Assembly (NCBI RefSeq): GCF_014692525.1
Contig: NZ_JACNYL010000004.1
Location: 124,001 to 188,000, forward strand
Reading direction: 5' to 3'
Length of the DNA stretch: 64,000 bases
From: Sphingobacterium chuzhouense
GTDB taxonomy: Bacteria; Bacteroidota; Bacteroidia; Sphingobacteriales; Sphingobacteriaceae
Shown here: piece after piece, positions 51,802 through 61,674 of the stretch
Numbering within the stretch: the stretch's first letter is position 1
How the letters are laid out: every line of letters starts with the position of its first letter
Notes under the pieces: model-generated
Databases searched by the model: none
The model's input: the letters and a program-made list of their open reading frames with translations, nothing else
What the model was told of the DNA's origin: nothing
Made by a program: the position numbers and the translations under genes

Positions 51802-52950
51802 ATGAGAAAAAATGTTTTCATTACCCTATTGGCAGCTGCCTCAATGGCATATTCCTGTCAGCAAGGAGCGAACAAGCGAAGCGCCGAAGAAATAGCTGGC
51901 GACAGTATCGAGCAAAAATCCTTTGATGCGGCTATCGATGGGAAGGACGTTAAACTGTATTCATTGCAAAATGAACGATTACATGTAACCCTCACAAATT
52001 ATGGAGCAAGGTTAGTCAGTCTCCATGTAAAAGGTAAAGAGGGTAAACAAACAGATGTCATCTTAGGCTATGATACAGCAGAAGAATTTAAGCAAAATGC
52101 CAGTAATTATTACGGTGCAATTGTGGGCCGATACGGCAACCGCATTGGCAATGCTTCTTTTACATTAAATGGTACGGCGTATGAACTGGAAAAGAACAAT
52201 GGAGAGAACTCGTTACACGGAGGGAAAAATGGGGTATACAACAAGGTATGGGATGTAGAACAAGCTTCGGATTCCGCTATTACGTTAGCTTATACTTCGC
52301 CTGACGGGGAAGCCGGATATCCGGGAACTGTGACGATGAAAGTAACGTATTCTTTAACTGACGATGGTGGTTTAGTTATTGATTATAACGGTTCTACGGA
52401 TAAAGAAACGGTACTGAACTTAACCAATCACGCTTATTTTAATCTCAATGGAGAAGGAGATTCAACGATCTTGGATCACGAGTTGCAGATAGATGCTGAT
52501 GCTATAACAGAGGTAAACGAGACATTAATACCTACGGGCAAAAGTCTAGCGGTTGCAGGAACGCCATTTGATTTCCGCAAACCACAGGCTATCGGTTCAA
52601 GAATTGATACAGATGATGCGCAGCTGAAAGTAGGGAAGGGGTACGACCACAATTTTGAGTTGGTAAAAGGCGAAGGATTCCGTAAAGTAGCAACGGTTTA
52701 CGCTCCTAAAACGGGGATAGAAATGCAGATATTGACGACTGAACCGGGCTTACAATTCTATAGTGGCAACTTTATGACGGAGACTGATCCGAAAGGCAAA
52801 GGAGGAAAGGGCTATCCTTTTCGTTCGGCATTTTGTTTGGAAACACAGCATTTTCCAGATGCTCCTAACCAGCCATCTTTTCCGTCCACGGTGCTAAAAC
52901 CTGGAGAACAATACACGTCAAAAACAGAATATCGTTTTAGTGTGAGATAA
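51802..52950 (+). CDS. galM: Aldose 1-epimerase (mutarotase), predicted lipoprotein
   Basis: 382 residues. Lipoprotein signal with AYSC lipobox (Cys19). Mutarotase motifs: GNRIGNASF, NSLHGGKNGVYNKVWDV, catalytic His in NLTNHAYFNLNGEG and Glu in SAFCLETQHFPDAPN. It interconverts anomers of aldoses; the lipid anchor places it in the periplasm or outer membrane, feeding the symporter. A bidirectional terminator follows. Confidence 0.93.
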   Translation: MRKNVFITLLAAASMAYSCQQGANKRSAEEIAGDSIEQKSFDAAIDGKDVKLYSLQNERLHVTLTNYGARLVSLHVKGKEGKQTDVILGYDTAEEFKQNASNYYGAIVGRYGNRIGNASFTLNGTAYELEKNNGENSLHGGKNGVYNKVWDVEQASDSAITLAYTSPDGEAGYPGTVTMKVTYSLTDDGGLVIDYNGSTDKETVLNLTNHAYFNLNGEGDSTILDHELQIDADAITEVNETLIPTGKSLAVAGTPFDFRKPQAIGSRIDTDDAQLKVGKGYDHNFELVKGEGFRKVATVYAPKTGIEMQILTTEPGLQFYSGNFMTETDPKGKGGKGYPFRSAFCLETQHFPDAPNQPSFPSTVLKPGEQYTSKTEYRFSVR

Positions 52951-52962
52951 TAACGTATCAAG

Positions 52963-53007
52963 GCATAAAATAAGGGCGATGGTAAACATCGCCCTTTTGT
53001 TTTATGC
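52963..53007. terminator. Bidirectional terminator between galM and the sigma gene
   Basis: GCATAAAA-T-AAGGGCGATG, loop GTAAA, CATCGCCCTT-TTG-TTTTATGC. The GC core has 10 bp; the A/T flanks also pair and act as T-runs on both strands. Confidence 0.9.
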
Positions 53008-53053
53008 TAATCTTCCCAAGATTCATCAACGAATATGTACTTTTATATTATAT

Positions 53054-53653
53054 TTATAATAGTATAATGAAGAATAGGACAGTTGTGACAGCCTTAAGTA
53101 ATATCCTGATATGACGTAACGCTACGGTCAGTTGATTTTCGACGGTACGTTTCGATATCCCCAATTTGTTTGCGATTTCATCGTTTGTCAAATTTTCCTT
53201 TCTGCTCATGAAATATATTTCTTGGCAGCGGGCAGGTAGCGTTTGCAAGCTTCCGTCAACATATCTTTCAGCGTCTTGGTAAATAAGACGCTCTTCGCCC
53301 TGGTTAGTCATAGCTCCTCCCGTTTCGGTGAGCTCGTCCATATACACAATGGCGGATGTTTTCCTTTTTTTGAGTTCTTTGTATACATGATAGCGGGCCG
53401 CTGCCCGAAGATAGGCAGGGAACGATTGAATAATCAATGTTTCCCGTTTTTGCCAAAGATTGAGAAAGATATCATGCGTAATCTCTTCGCTTTTTTCTCG
53501 GTCTTTTAGATAGGAAAATGCCGTGCCGTATAAGATTTCCCAATACCTGTCAAAAAGAAATGAAAAAGACTGGGAACAACTTGTCTGTTGTACCTTCTCC
53601 CAATACAAGTGGTCTTTGAGGCAAGATGGGTCTATACGTTTATTATCTTCCAT
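53054..53653 (-). CDS. FecI-like ECF sigma factor
   Basis: 199 residues. Region 2 about 25-90 (FLFDRYWEILYGTAFSYLKDREKSEEITHDIFLNLWQKRE), region 4 about 125-185 (LPARCQEIYFMSRKENLTNDEIANKLGISKRTVENQLTVALRHI), and a hydrophobic tail ending VLFFIILL that is frequent in Bacteroidota FecI-like sigmas. It is divergent from the FecR gene; together with FecR and the STN-type SusC it should form a trans-envelope relay that turns on this PUL. Confidence 0.9.
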   Translation of the reverse strand: MEDNKRIDPSCLKDHLYWEKVQQTSCSQSFSFLFDRYWEILYGTAFSYLKDREKSEEITHDIFLNLWQKRETLIIQSFPAYLRAAARYHVYKELKKRKTSAIVYMDELTETGGAMTNQGEERLIYQDAERYVDGSLQTLPARCQEIYFMSRKENLTNDEIANKLGISKRTVENQLTVALRHIRILLKAVTTVLFFIILL

Positions 53654-53851
53654 GGATTAGCAAAACGGCTTTATCTTTCGTTTACGAGCTTGTGGCTTCC
53701 TGTTAGCAATATCAAATATAGATTAAAAAATAGTGAAAAATAAAATATACCTCATTATTTGATACAGGACGGAGCAGGATGGAAAAAATAAAAAAAAGTA
53801 TGTGTGTGGTTGAAAAAAAAAGACTCTATTAGGGTAAAGGGACTCAAAAAT

Positions 53852-54997
53852 ATGTTAACCAAAGAGGAGTACATTAAATTATATGAGAAATATCTAGCTG
53901 GTCACTGTTCTTCGGAAGAGTTAGATCAATTGCAGGGCTACCGGGACAAATTTCAACTGGAAGAGATAACATGGGACGAGGAGGCTATGGGCAATAAAGC
54001 GAATGTCAAGGCACGTCTTTATGCGCATTTGCAAAAAGAAATGCAAACGGATAAAGAAGATCAACCCGTATACTGGCAGTCGATGCGAAAATGGTTCGGC
54101 TACGCAGCAGCGGCTATTATTCTCGTCATAGGCGGATTATACTGGTCGTCCGTAGAGAATGTGTCAAAACCGGTTGGTGAAGAAAGCCAAGCTATCGTCA
54201 TTGAACCGGGAGGTGATAAGGCGGTACTTGTATTGGATGATGGAACAGAAGTCTCGCTGAACGGACTTCATTTAGGTAATGTCACCATTAATGGAAAAGT
54301 ATTGGCAAATAAGGCCGGGGAAGGCGAATTACGTTATGGAGAAATGGCGGAAGATGAGATCAGATACCATACGATCCGTACACCACGGGGAGGACAATAC
54401 CAAGTGACGTTGGCTGATGGAACAAAAATATGGCTGAATGCGTCGTCATCTATACGTTTTCCGACTGCTTTTATCGGAACTAGGCGACTTGTTGAAATAG
54501 AGGGAGAGGTGTTTTTTGACGTACAAAAGGATACAGGAAAGCCGTTTGTCGTGAAATCAGATAACCAAGAGATAACCGTTTTGGGTACACAGTTTAACGT
54601 CATGGCGTACCCTGATGAAGAGGGTGTAAAAACCTCCCTTATCGAAGGGAAGGTCGCGGTCGATATCGCCGGATCTAGCTATACGCTTAAACCGGGTGAA
54701 CGGAGTGTATATGATAAGACGAAGAGGCAGGTAACAAAGGAAACTTTTGACCCTGAAGAGATTCTAGCTTGGCAAGAAGGTTATTTTATGTTCAACGAGG
54801 AAAGCATCGAACACGTCATGCGGAAGATAGCTAGATGGTATGATGTGGAAGTGGAATATAAGGGAAATATGAAAGGCAAGCTTTTTTCAGGAACGGTCTC
54901 CCGGTTTGGGCAAGTGGATGAGGTTTTGGATATGCTTGAACTGACTGGAACCGTAACATTTAAAATAGAAGGAAGGAGGATTTTGGTTATGGGCTAG
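53852..54997 (+). CDS. FecR-family anti-sigma factor
   Basis: 381 residues from ATG 53852 (MLTKEEYIKLYEKY); an upstream TTG at 53804 adds 16 residues and is unlikely. Cytoplasmic N-terminal part about 1-80, transmembrane segment about 90-110 (YAAAAIILVIGGLYW), FecR domain about 180-285 (RTPRGGQYQVTLADGTKIWLNASSSIRFP) and C-terminal DUF4974-like domain (YFMFNEESIEHVMRKIARWYDVEVEY) that contacts the STN domain of SusC. Confidence 0.93.
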   Translation: MLTKEEYIKLYEKYLAGHCSSEELDQLQGYRDKFQLEEITWDEEAMGNKANVKARLYAHLQKEMQTDKEDQPVYWQSMRKWFGYAAAAIILVIGGLYWSSVENVSKPVGEESQAIVIEPGGDKAVLVLDDGTEVSLNGLHLGNVTINGKVLANKAGEGELRYGEMAEDEIRYHTIRTPRGGQYQVTLADGTKIWLNASSSIRFPTAFIGTRRLVEIEGEVFFDVQKDTGKPFVVKSDNQEITVLGTQFNVMAYPDEEGVKTSLIEGKVAVDIAGSSYTLKPGERSVYDKTKRQVTKETFDPEEILAWQEGYFMFNEESIEHVMRKIARWYDVEVEYKGNMKGKLFSGTVSRFGQVDEVLDMLELTGTVTFKIEGRRILVMG

Positions 54998-55125
54998 ACA
55001 TGTACACAAGATAAAAAACAAAAAGCAAAATTACCGAGAGCGGTTGCGACGCCCCCGGTGGTTCAGCTAATGCAATTAAAAAAATAAACCGAGTTCTTAA
55101 TCACATTTAAAAACCAAACACCCAA

Positions 55126-58100
55126 ATGTACAAAAATTATGAGGTGCCTCCAAGTCTATATGTCCGTAGGCGAGGTGCAAAAATCTGGAAAATAATGAAA
55201 CTGATAGCATTCTTTATGGTGCTCGGAACGATGTGTTTACATGCGTCAGGTTACGCACAACGGGTTACGCTCGACCTAAGAAATTCTTCTCTAGAGCAAG
55301 CCTTAAAAACTATCGGGAAGCAGAGCGGATATCACGTTCTATATAACCCATTGACGATTGATAAGTCGAAGCGTGTATCGTTAAATCTAAAAAACGCATC
55401 ATTGGATGATGCTTTGAAAAGAGTATTTGCCGATCAACCACTGGTATATACCGTAAGTAAGAAAACAATTGTGGTGCGGGCTGCTGAAGAGAAGCATGTT
55501 AAAACGGTTACGCCATCCATCGTAATCGCACAACAACAGGTTAGAGGTACCGTGAGGGACGGAGAAGGCAGTCCCTTGGTAGGCATTAGTGTCGTTGTCA
55601 AGGGAACCAATATCGCAACCGCAACGAATGAAAAAGGACAATATACGATTCAGACCCGGCTTGACGATGTATTGGTTTTTTCATCGGTAGGTTATATTGA
55701 TCAGGAAGTGGTTATAAGCTCGGTAACCGTAGATGTGGTTTTGGAAAGTGAAGAGGCGAGTTTGGATGAGGTTGTTGTTGTAGGGTATGGTACGCAGAAG
55801 AAATCGGATGTTACGGGATCTGTAGGATCTGTAAATTCTGAAACCATAGAGCGTGCAGCTATGCCGAATGCTGCTGGGGCATTGCAAGGACAAGTTCCTG
55901 GTGTGGTCATTACGAAGAATGCAGGAAAGCCGGGCGGAAGTTTTAATATAAATATTAGGGGCGTGAGCTCAATCGGCGGATCAAATTCACCATTATTGGT
56001 GATTGACGGCGTTCCTTCCAGTGCGGGATTGGACGATTTAAACCCGGCAGATATTGAAAAAATAGACGTTTTAAAAGATGCATCAGCAACCGCTATCTAT
56101 GGTTCGAGGGGCGCGAAGGGCGTCGTTATCGTGACCACTAAGCGTGGGAAGAGTGGAAATACGGCCATTTCATATGATGCCTATATAGGCTCGAGAAGGC
56201 CGGCGAATCTTCCTGACATGTTCAATGGAGAGGAATACGTGCAATTTCGGACAGAAATGTTTAAAGCACAGGGAAGAGATGTCTCGCGAGCGAATACCGA
56301 TTTCTTTACCCCAGAACAATGGGAACGAATCGACGCCGGAAAATTTGTTGATTATCCAGATTTACTTTTGAAAAATGGACTCCAAATGAACCACAACGTT
56401 TCTGCTAGTGGCGGAGATGATAGAACTCGGTTTTCTATTGGGGCAGGTCTTCTTGAAGAAGAGGGGAATGTTGCGCCAGAGAGTTTTAAACGGTACAGTA
56501 TCCGTGGAAATATAGATAGGGATATCAATGATAAATGGACGGCTGGACTGAATATGTATATGGCACAAAATCTTCGGGACATTGGAAGTTCAGAAGCGCT
56601 TCGTTCGGCCTACCGATTACCTCCCGTAGCTGCAGGTCCCTATGATGAAAATGGGGAACGCATCTTTCGGGTCTATGGCGTAGATCCTGTGACTAATCCG
56701 ATGTTTGATCAAGAAAATGAAATCCGCCAGGCCCGTAGTTTTAGAACTTTTGGAAACCTTTATCTTCAAGTTAAACCTATAGCGCAGCTGACTTTGAAAA
56801 CCACGATTTCTCCAAGTTATTATGCGCGTAGACAGGGTCATTACTATGGTCCGCTTTCTAAAGAGCGCCTTGGAGGAACCTTGCCTACGCAAGGGAATAA
56901 TAACACGAGAGAAGAATTTACTTGGGTTTGGGATAACCAAGCTACCTACGAAACTCAGATCGATGCGCATAAACTAACGGCTACGGTTGTCCAAAGTATG
57001 CAGAAAGACCGTATGGAGTCCAATCTGATTACCTCGGAAGGACTACCTTACAAATCCCTTTGGTATAATCTGGCGAGCGGGCCTTCTGTCCGTGAATATG
57101 GCTCTGGATTTACACAGTCTAGTCTGGTCTCCTTTATGGGACGGGTTAATTATAGTTTTGATGATCGTTATTTGTTGACGGCTACCGGAAGATGGGATGG
57201 ATCCTCAAGACTTGCTGAAGGAAATAAATGGGGCTTTTTCCCATCGGCGTCATTCGCTTGGCGTATTTCGCAGGAAGACTTTATGGCCGAGGTAGCAGTG
57301 GTTCAAGATCTGAAATTACGGCTGAGTTATGGTGTCAGCGGTAACGACCGCATCGACCCTTATTCTACACAGGCGGCTTTAGGGCAGGCATATTACGACT
57401 TTGGGGGAATCAATGCACCTGGATATGCTCCGAATCAACTGCCCAATAAAAATTTGGCTTGGGAGCGTACAAAAGAACTGAATACTGGACTTGATTTTTC
57501 TTTCTTTCAAGGGCGTATTACAGGAAGTGTCGATGTTTATAACCGGAAGATTGATAATATTCTTCTTAATCGTCTATTACCTGCTCCATCCGGATGGGAA
57601 TCTATTATGGATAACATTGGAAAGTTACAGAATAGCGGAGTAGAAATCGGGTTGTCTACAACCAACATTAATAGTGGAAAATTTACATGGAAAACCGATT
57701 TTGTCTTCGATAAGAATGAAAACAAAATTCTAGAATTAAGTGGCGGCAAACGTGATGATATTGGTAATAAGTTATTTATAGGAGAGCCGGTATCCGTAAA
57801 CTTTGATTACGTTTTCGATGGAATTTGGCAATTCGGGGAAGAGACAGAGGCAGCTGTCTATAATCAAAAGCCTGGTCAAATTCGGGTGAAAGATCTAGAT
57901 GATAATGGCGTTATCAACGCTAATGACCGGGCTATTATTGGTAAGCACTTACCTACTTGGACAGGCTCAATAGGAAATACCTTTAAGTATGGAGATTTCG
58001 ATTTATATGTAATGGTGTATACGCGGCAAGGAGAGCAATTTAATAGCTCGTTTGATGCCACACTTATGAATTATAATTCACCATATAATCAGGTGAAAGT

Positions 58101-58410
58101 CGATTATTGGACAGCCGATAATCCGTCTCAGACACATTTTCAGCCGGGAAATCCAGGACCCTATGCCGGGATTGCTAACTACCGTACCGTAAACTTTGTA
58201 CGGGTAGGAAATATTACGCTAGGTTATCAAGTGCCAAAATCATTCATCAATCGGATGGGGGTACAGAACCTCCGGGTATATGCAACGGCTACGAATCCGT
58301 TTACCTTTAGCAAATATGAGGGATTTGATCCGGAATGGCCAAGTCAAAATAGTTATGGGACGGCAATCGGATCCGCATCTTACTTATTCGGTGTTAACTT
58401 ATCCTTTTAA
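55126..58410 (+). CDS. SusC-family TonB-dependent receptor with STN signalling domain
   Basis: 1094 residues. Extended N-terminus, signal segment about 22-45, STN domain about 48-105 (LRNSSLEQALKTIGKQSGYHVLYNP), CarboxypepD_reg-like domain about 135-215, TonB box region LDEVVVVGYGTQKKSDVTG, plug with INIRGVSSIGGSNSPLLVIDG and IYGSRGAKGVVIVTTKRG, barrel ending FGVNLSF. STN plus adjacent FecR and sigma genes indicate substrate-induced signalling. It should import oligosaccharides from pectin or arabinan/arabinogalactan, given the enzymes downstream. Confidence 0.95.
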   Translation: MYKNYEVPPSLYVRRRGAKIWKIMKLIAFFMVLGTMCLHASGYAQRVTLDLRNSSLEQALKTIGKQSGYHVLYNPLTIDKSKRVSLNLKNASLDDALKRVFADQPLVYTVSKKTIVVRAAEEKHVKTVTPSIVIAQQQVRGTVRDGEGSPLVGISVVVKGTNIATATNEKGQYTIQTRLDDVLVFSSVGYIDQEVVISSVTVDVVLESEEASLDEVVVVGYGTQKKSDVTGSVGSVNSETIERAAMPNAAGALQGQVPGVVITKNAGKPGGSFNINIRGVSSIGGSNSPLLVIDGVPSSAGLDDLNPADIEKIDVLKDASATAIYGSRGAKGVVIVTTKRGKSGNTAISYDAYIGSRRPANLPDMFNGEEYVQFRTEMFKAQGRDVSRANTDFFTPEQWERIDAGKFVDYPDLLLKNGLQMNHNVSASGGDDRTRFSIGAGLLEEEGNVAPESFKRYSIRGNIDRDINDKWTAGLNMYMAQNLRDIGSSEALRSAYRLPPVAAGPYDENGERIFRVYGVDPVTNPMFDQENEIRQARSFRTFGNLYLQVKPIAQLTLKTTISPSYYARRQGHYYGPLSKERLGGTLPTQGNNNTREEFTWVWDNQATYETQIDAHKLTATVVQSMQKDRMESNLITSEGLPYKSLWYNLASGPSVREYGSGFTQSSLVSFMGRVNYSFDDRYLLTATGRWDGSSRLAEGNKWGFFPSASFAWRISQEDFMAEVAVVQDLKLRLSYGVSGNDRIDPYSTQAALGQAYYDFGGINAPGYAPNQLPNKNLAWERTKELNTGLDFSFFQGRITGSVDVYNRKIDNILLNRLLPAPSGWESIMDNIGKLQNSGVEIGLSTTNINSGKFTWKTDFVFDKNENKILELSGGKRDDIGNKLFIGEPVSVNFDYVFDGIWQFGEETEAAVYNQKPGQIRVKDLDDNGVINANDRAIIGKHLPTWTGSIGNTFKYGDFDLYVMVYTRQGEQFNSSFDATLMNYNSPYNQVKVDYWTADNPSQTHFQPGNPGPYAGIANYRTVNFVRVGNITLGYQVPKSFINRMGVQNLRVYATATNPFTFSKYEGFDPEWPSQNSYGTAIGSASYLFGVNLSF

Positions 58411-58427
58411 TTATTAAATCGACAAAC

Positions 58428-60131
58428 ATGAAAAAAATATTTTGTTATATAGCGATTGGCCTTCTTACAGGTAGTATAACCTCATGCTCCAAATTTCTAG
58501 AAGAGAATAATCTATCCGGCATCACGGCTGAAAATTTTTATACAGACGTGGCAGGTTACGAATCACTCGTTAGATCCTGCTATGCATCATTACGGAGTAT
58601 CTATGACATTAATCCAACGTTATTTGAGTATGGAACGGATATTATGACCAGAGGCGAAATCGAACCGGTCAGTGGAACTGTCGGTGATTTGGTGATTCGG
58701 GCGACAGCGCTTAATGAATATAAAACACTAACCGCAGATAATTCAGCAGTAGATCGCTTTTTTAAATCAGCTTATAGCGGTATTCAACGTTGTAATACTG
58801 CCATTAATAGAGCTAATGATATTCCAGATTTGTCTAATGAGTTGAGAGATAGACGGCTAGCAGAAGTCCGCTTTATCCGTGCGTATTATTATTATCTGCT
58901 TGTGGAGAATTTTGGAAATGTGCCTATTGTGGAAGAAGAGATCAATACTGCGATTACCCACTTCGAACCTAAATCGGAACAAGAGGTATACCAATTTATC
59001 GTATCGGATTTAGAACATTCGGTTGCTGGTGCTGATATAACAACAAGTGATTTTGGACGGGTAACGCGAGATGCCAGTAAGCATTTGTTATCCTTGATCT
59101 ACCTAACAAGGGGATATAAAGCGTTTGGTACTGCGACCGACTTTACCAAGGCTGCGGAACTGGCAGAAGAGATTATTGGAGCAGGGGTGTACACGCTTCA
59201 ACCGACGTTTTCGGCTGTTTTTGACCCAGAGAATCAACAGAATAAAGAGGTTCTTTTTTCCGTACAGTACGATCCTTCAAGCTTGAAACCGTCTTTGGGA
59301 ACCGGAAATGGTCAAAATGTACTTTTTGGCTGGAGACAATGGCGTGAAGCAGGCTTTCATGAGGAGACAGAAATATACAATCGGCGTTTATCGGATTTTA
59401 TGCCGACGCAATTCCTATATACATTATATGATACCCATAAAGATACTCGATATGATGCTACTTTTATCAGTCAGTTTTATGCGACAAAGGATGATGTTAA
59501 AGGAAATTCTCCGATACAGGCAGGAGATTTACGTTTCTATTTCCCGTATCCCGACCAAGAATTCTCTGCTGAAGATGAGGCTGAACTGAAAGCTTCCAAT
59601 CCAAACGTAGAAGTGGTTCGCTTCGATGCCTGGAAACAAGATTTCGATGGGATAGGTGGCAAGATGAAGTTTCCTATGATAGGGAAGTTTTTTGATCCAG
59701 AAGCAACAGCATTTGGTAACTCGGAAAATAATCATCGGAGTTCTCGTGATATCTTTATTTTTCGCTTGTCGGAAACGTATCTTATTGCTGCAGAGGCGTG
59801 TCTTAAGGCTGGACAAGCTGCAAAGGCGGCTGAAATGTTGAATGTAGTTCGTAACCGAGCTGCAGTGGTAGGACAAAGTCTGTCTATCTCAGTAGCAGAT
59901 GTCACTATCGACTTTATCTTGGATGAACGTGCGCGTGAGCAGGCGGGCGAGTATAAAAGATGGTTGGACTTAAAACGCACCCGTAGACTAGAGCGTGCCT
60001 TTGAACATAATATATTGACCAAAATGGTAAACCCTTCGGGTACTGTAGACGAAAAATACTACCTGAGACCGATTCCGCAGACGGTTATTGATCGTGACAC
60101 GGAAGAATACCCACAGAATGATGGTTATTAG
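58428..60131 (+). CDS. SusD-family glycan-binding lipoprotein
   Basis: 567 residues. Lipobox ITSC (Cys20). SusD blocks: AEVRFIRAYYYYLLVENFGNVPIV, SKHLLSLIYLTRGYKA, FRLSETYLIAAEACLKAGQ and LDERAREQAGEYKRWLDLKRT. Starts 17 nt after susC. It binds the glycan at the cell surface and lids the transporter. Confidence 0.95.
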   Translation: MKKIFCYIAIGLLTGSITSCSKFLEENNLSGITAENFYTDVAGYESLVRSCYASLRSIYDINPTLFEYGTDIMTRGEIEPVSGTVGDLVIRATALNEYKTLTADNSAVDRFFKSAYSGIQRCNTAINRANDIPDLSNELRDRRLAEVRFIRAYYYYLLVENFGNVPIVEEEINTAITHFEPKSEQEVYQFIVSDLEHSVAGADITTSDFGRVTRDASKHLLSLIYLTRGYKAFGTATDFTKAAELAEEIIGAGVYTLQPTFSAVFDPENQQNKEVLFSVQYDPSSLKPSLGTGNGQNVLFGWRQWREAGFHEETEIYNRRLSDFMPTQFLYTLYDTHKDTRYDATFISQFYATKDDVKGNSPIQAGDLRFYFPYPDQEFSAEDEAELKASNPNVEVVRFDAWKQDFDGIGGKMKFPMIGKFFDPEATAFGNSENNHRSSRDIFIFRLSETYLIAAEACLKAGQAAKAAEMLNVVRNRAAVVGQSLSISVADVTIDFILDERAREQAGEYKRWLDLKRTRRLERAFEHNILTKMVNPSGTVDEKYYLRPIPQTVIDRDTEEYPQNDGY

Positions 60132-60164
60132 ATGATCTTTTTATTTCGTAATTAACTTTCAGGG

Positions 60165-60201
60165 AATAACACCGCAGGTTGCCACAGGTTGCAACCCGTG
60201 G
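60165..60201. repeat. REP-like palindrome between susD and the GH43-like gene
   Basis: CCACAGGTTGCAACCCGTGG (60182-60201) is a near-perfect palindrome centred on GGTTGCAACC; AGGTTGC is repeated just upstream (60177-60183). No T-run follows. Confidence 0.55.
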
Positions 60202-60227
60202 TATTATTATATAAATTTATAGATACC

Positions 60228-61637
60228 ATGAAGAGATTAACAATAATTTTCTTGTTTGTCTGTATAACCATTTGCAGCTACGGGCAAGCTCGTTTTAAGC
60301 AACCCGTCTATAACGCCATCCATTCCGGTGTCCCTTGGTTTGACCAGCACGGAAATACAGTAAGTGCGCACGGTGCAGGCATAATTAAAGAGGGAGACCG
60401 CTATTACTTGTTTGGTGAGTTTAAAACCGACTCCGCGAATGTGTTTAACGGTTTCGCCTGCTATTCCTCGGCGGATCTCTGTAACTGGACGTTTGAGCGC
60501 ATGGCACTTCCGGTGCAGGAAGAAGGGAAGTTAGGCAAGAACCGTGTTGGGGAACGACCCAAGGTGATGAAATCGCAGGCTACGGGCGAGTATGTTATGT
60601 TTATGCACGTCGATTCCTTGGACTACAAAGATCAATACGTAGGGTACGCAACAGCACAACATATTACAGGGCCTTATACGTTTAAAGGTCCCATCCTGTA
60701 CGAAGGAAAGCCGATCCGGAGATGGGATATGGGCGCGTTTCAGGATGAAGACGGAACGGGGTATCTCTTGGTACATCACGGAGACATTTACCAGTTGACA
60801 GCGGATTACCGTGGAATTGAAAAGCAAGTCGCCAGCCGTGTTCCGGGTATGGGCGAATCCCCCGCCATGTTAAAGAAAGACGGTGTGTACTTCCTGCTCA
60901 GTTCAAACCTGACGAGCTGGGAGCGTAACGATAATCAGTATCATACCGCACGGAACATCGCTGGCCCATGGACAGAACAAGGATTGTTTGCGCCGGAAGG
61001 TAGTCTGACATGGAATTCCCAATGTTCCTTTGTATTGCCGATTATGGGCCCCCAGGATACCACTTTTATGTATATGGGCGATCGTTGGTCATTTCCGAAA
61101 CAAAACTCGGCGGCTACTTATGTATGGCAACCTTTGGAGATAGATGGAGAACGTCTGTCTATTCCTGCTTATCAGGAATCCTGGACAATCGATTTGTCTA
61201 CGGGGCAACATAAGCTCTTGCAAACCCGGGGACGGGAGATCGAACTGAAGGATCTGGATGCTGGGGTAAGTTTCCAAGGTAACTGGCAAGCGGACAGCAT
61301 AGAGACTTATCGGTCGGATAATAAAGGCGATCGTTTTTCTTATACGTTTACCGGAACGGGTTTAAAGTTATACGGACTGGCCAGGCCAGATGGTGGGTAT
61401 GCACAGATTTGCATACAGGATCAAAAAGGTAACACGGTAGTAGAATCTATTGTCGATATGTATTGTTTATATCCTACCGAAACGCTCAAATTTGTGAGTC
61501 CGGCATTACCGAAAGATACCTATACTATAGTCGTTACCGTAATGGGTGAACGAGGCAACTGGTCGGATAAAAGAAGAAGCAACTACGGTAGTACAGGCTA
61601 TGGTGTCGCTTTGAAGAGGATAGCCGTACAGCCATAA
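60228..61637 (+). CDS. Secreted GH43-like five-blade beta-propeller glycosidase with C-terminal beta-sandwich
   Basis: 469 residues from ATG 60228, which gives a clean signal peptide (MKRLTIIFLFVCITICSYGQ); the start at 60189 adds 13 residues. GH43 propeller about 25-330: AHGAGIIKEGDRYYLFGE, then RWDMGAFQDEDGTGYLLVHHG (pKa-modulating Asp) and GMGESPAML (acid Glu). The catalytic-base Asp usually found in blade 1 is not seen; the HGAGI form resembles GH43 subfamilies 24/34 (beta-galactosidic / galactan-type). Residues about 345-469 may be a carbohydrate-binding module. Confidence 0.82.
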   Translation: MKRLTIIFLFVCITICSYGQARFKQPVYNAIHSGVPWFDQHGNTVSAHGAGIIKEGDRYYLFGEFKTDSANVFNGFACYSSADLCNWTFERMALPVQEEGKLGKNRVGERPKVMKSQATGEYVMFMHVDSLDYKDQYVGYATAQHITGPYTFKGPILYEGKPIRRWDMGAFQDEDGTGYLLVHHGDIYQLTADYRGIEKQVASRVPGMGESPAMLKKDGVYFLLSSNLTSWERNDNQYHTARNIAGPWTEQGLFAPEGSLTWNSQCSFVLPIMGPQDTTFMYMGDRWSFPKQNSAATYVWQPLEIDGERLSIPAYQESWTIDLSTGQHKLLQTRGREIELKDLDAGVSFQGNWQADSIETYRSDNKGDRFSYTFTGTGLKLYGLARPDGGYAQICIQDQKGNTVVESIVDMYCLYPTETLKFVSPALPKDTYTIVVTVMGERGNWSDKRRSNYGSTGYGVALKRIAVQP

Positions 61638-61674
61638 TCTCGGATACAAAATCCATACATAAGTAAAAAATTAA

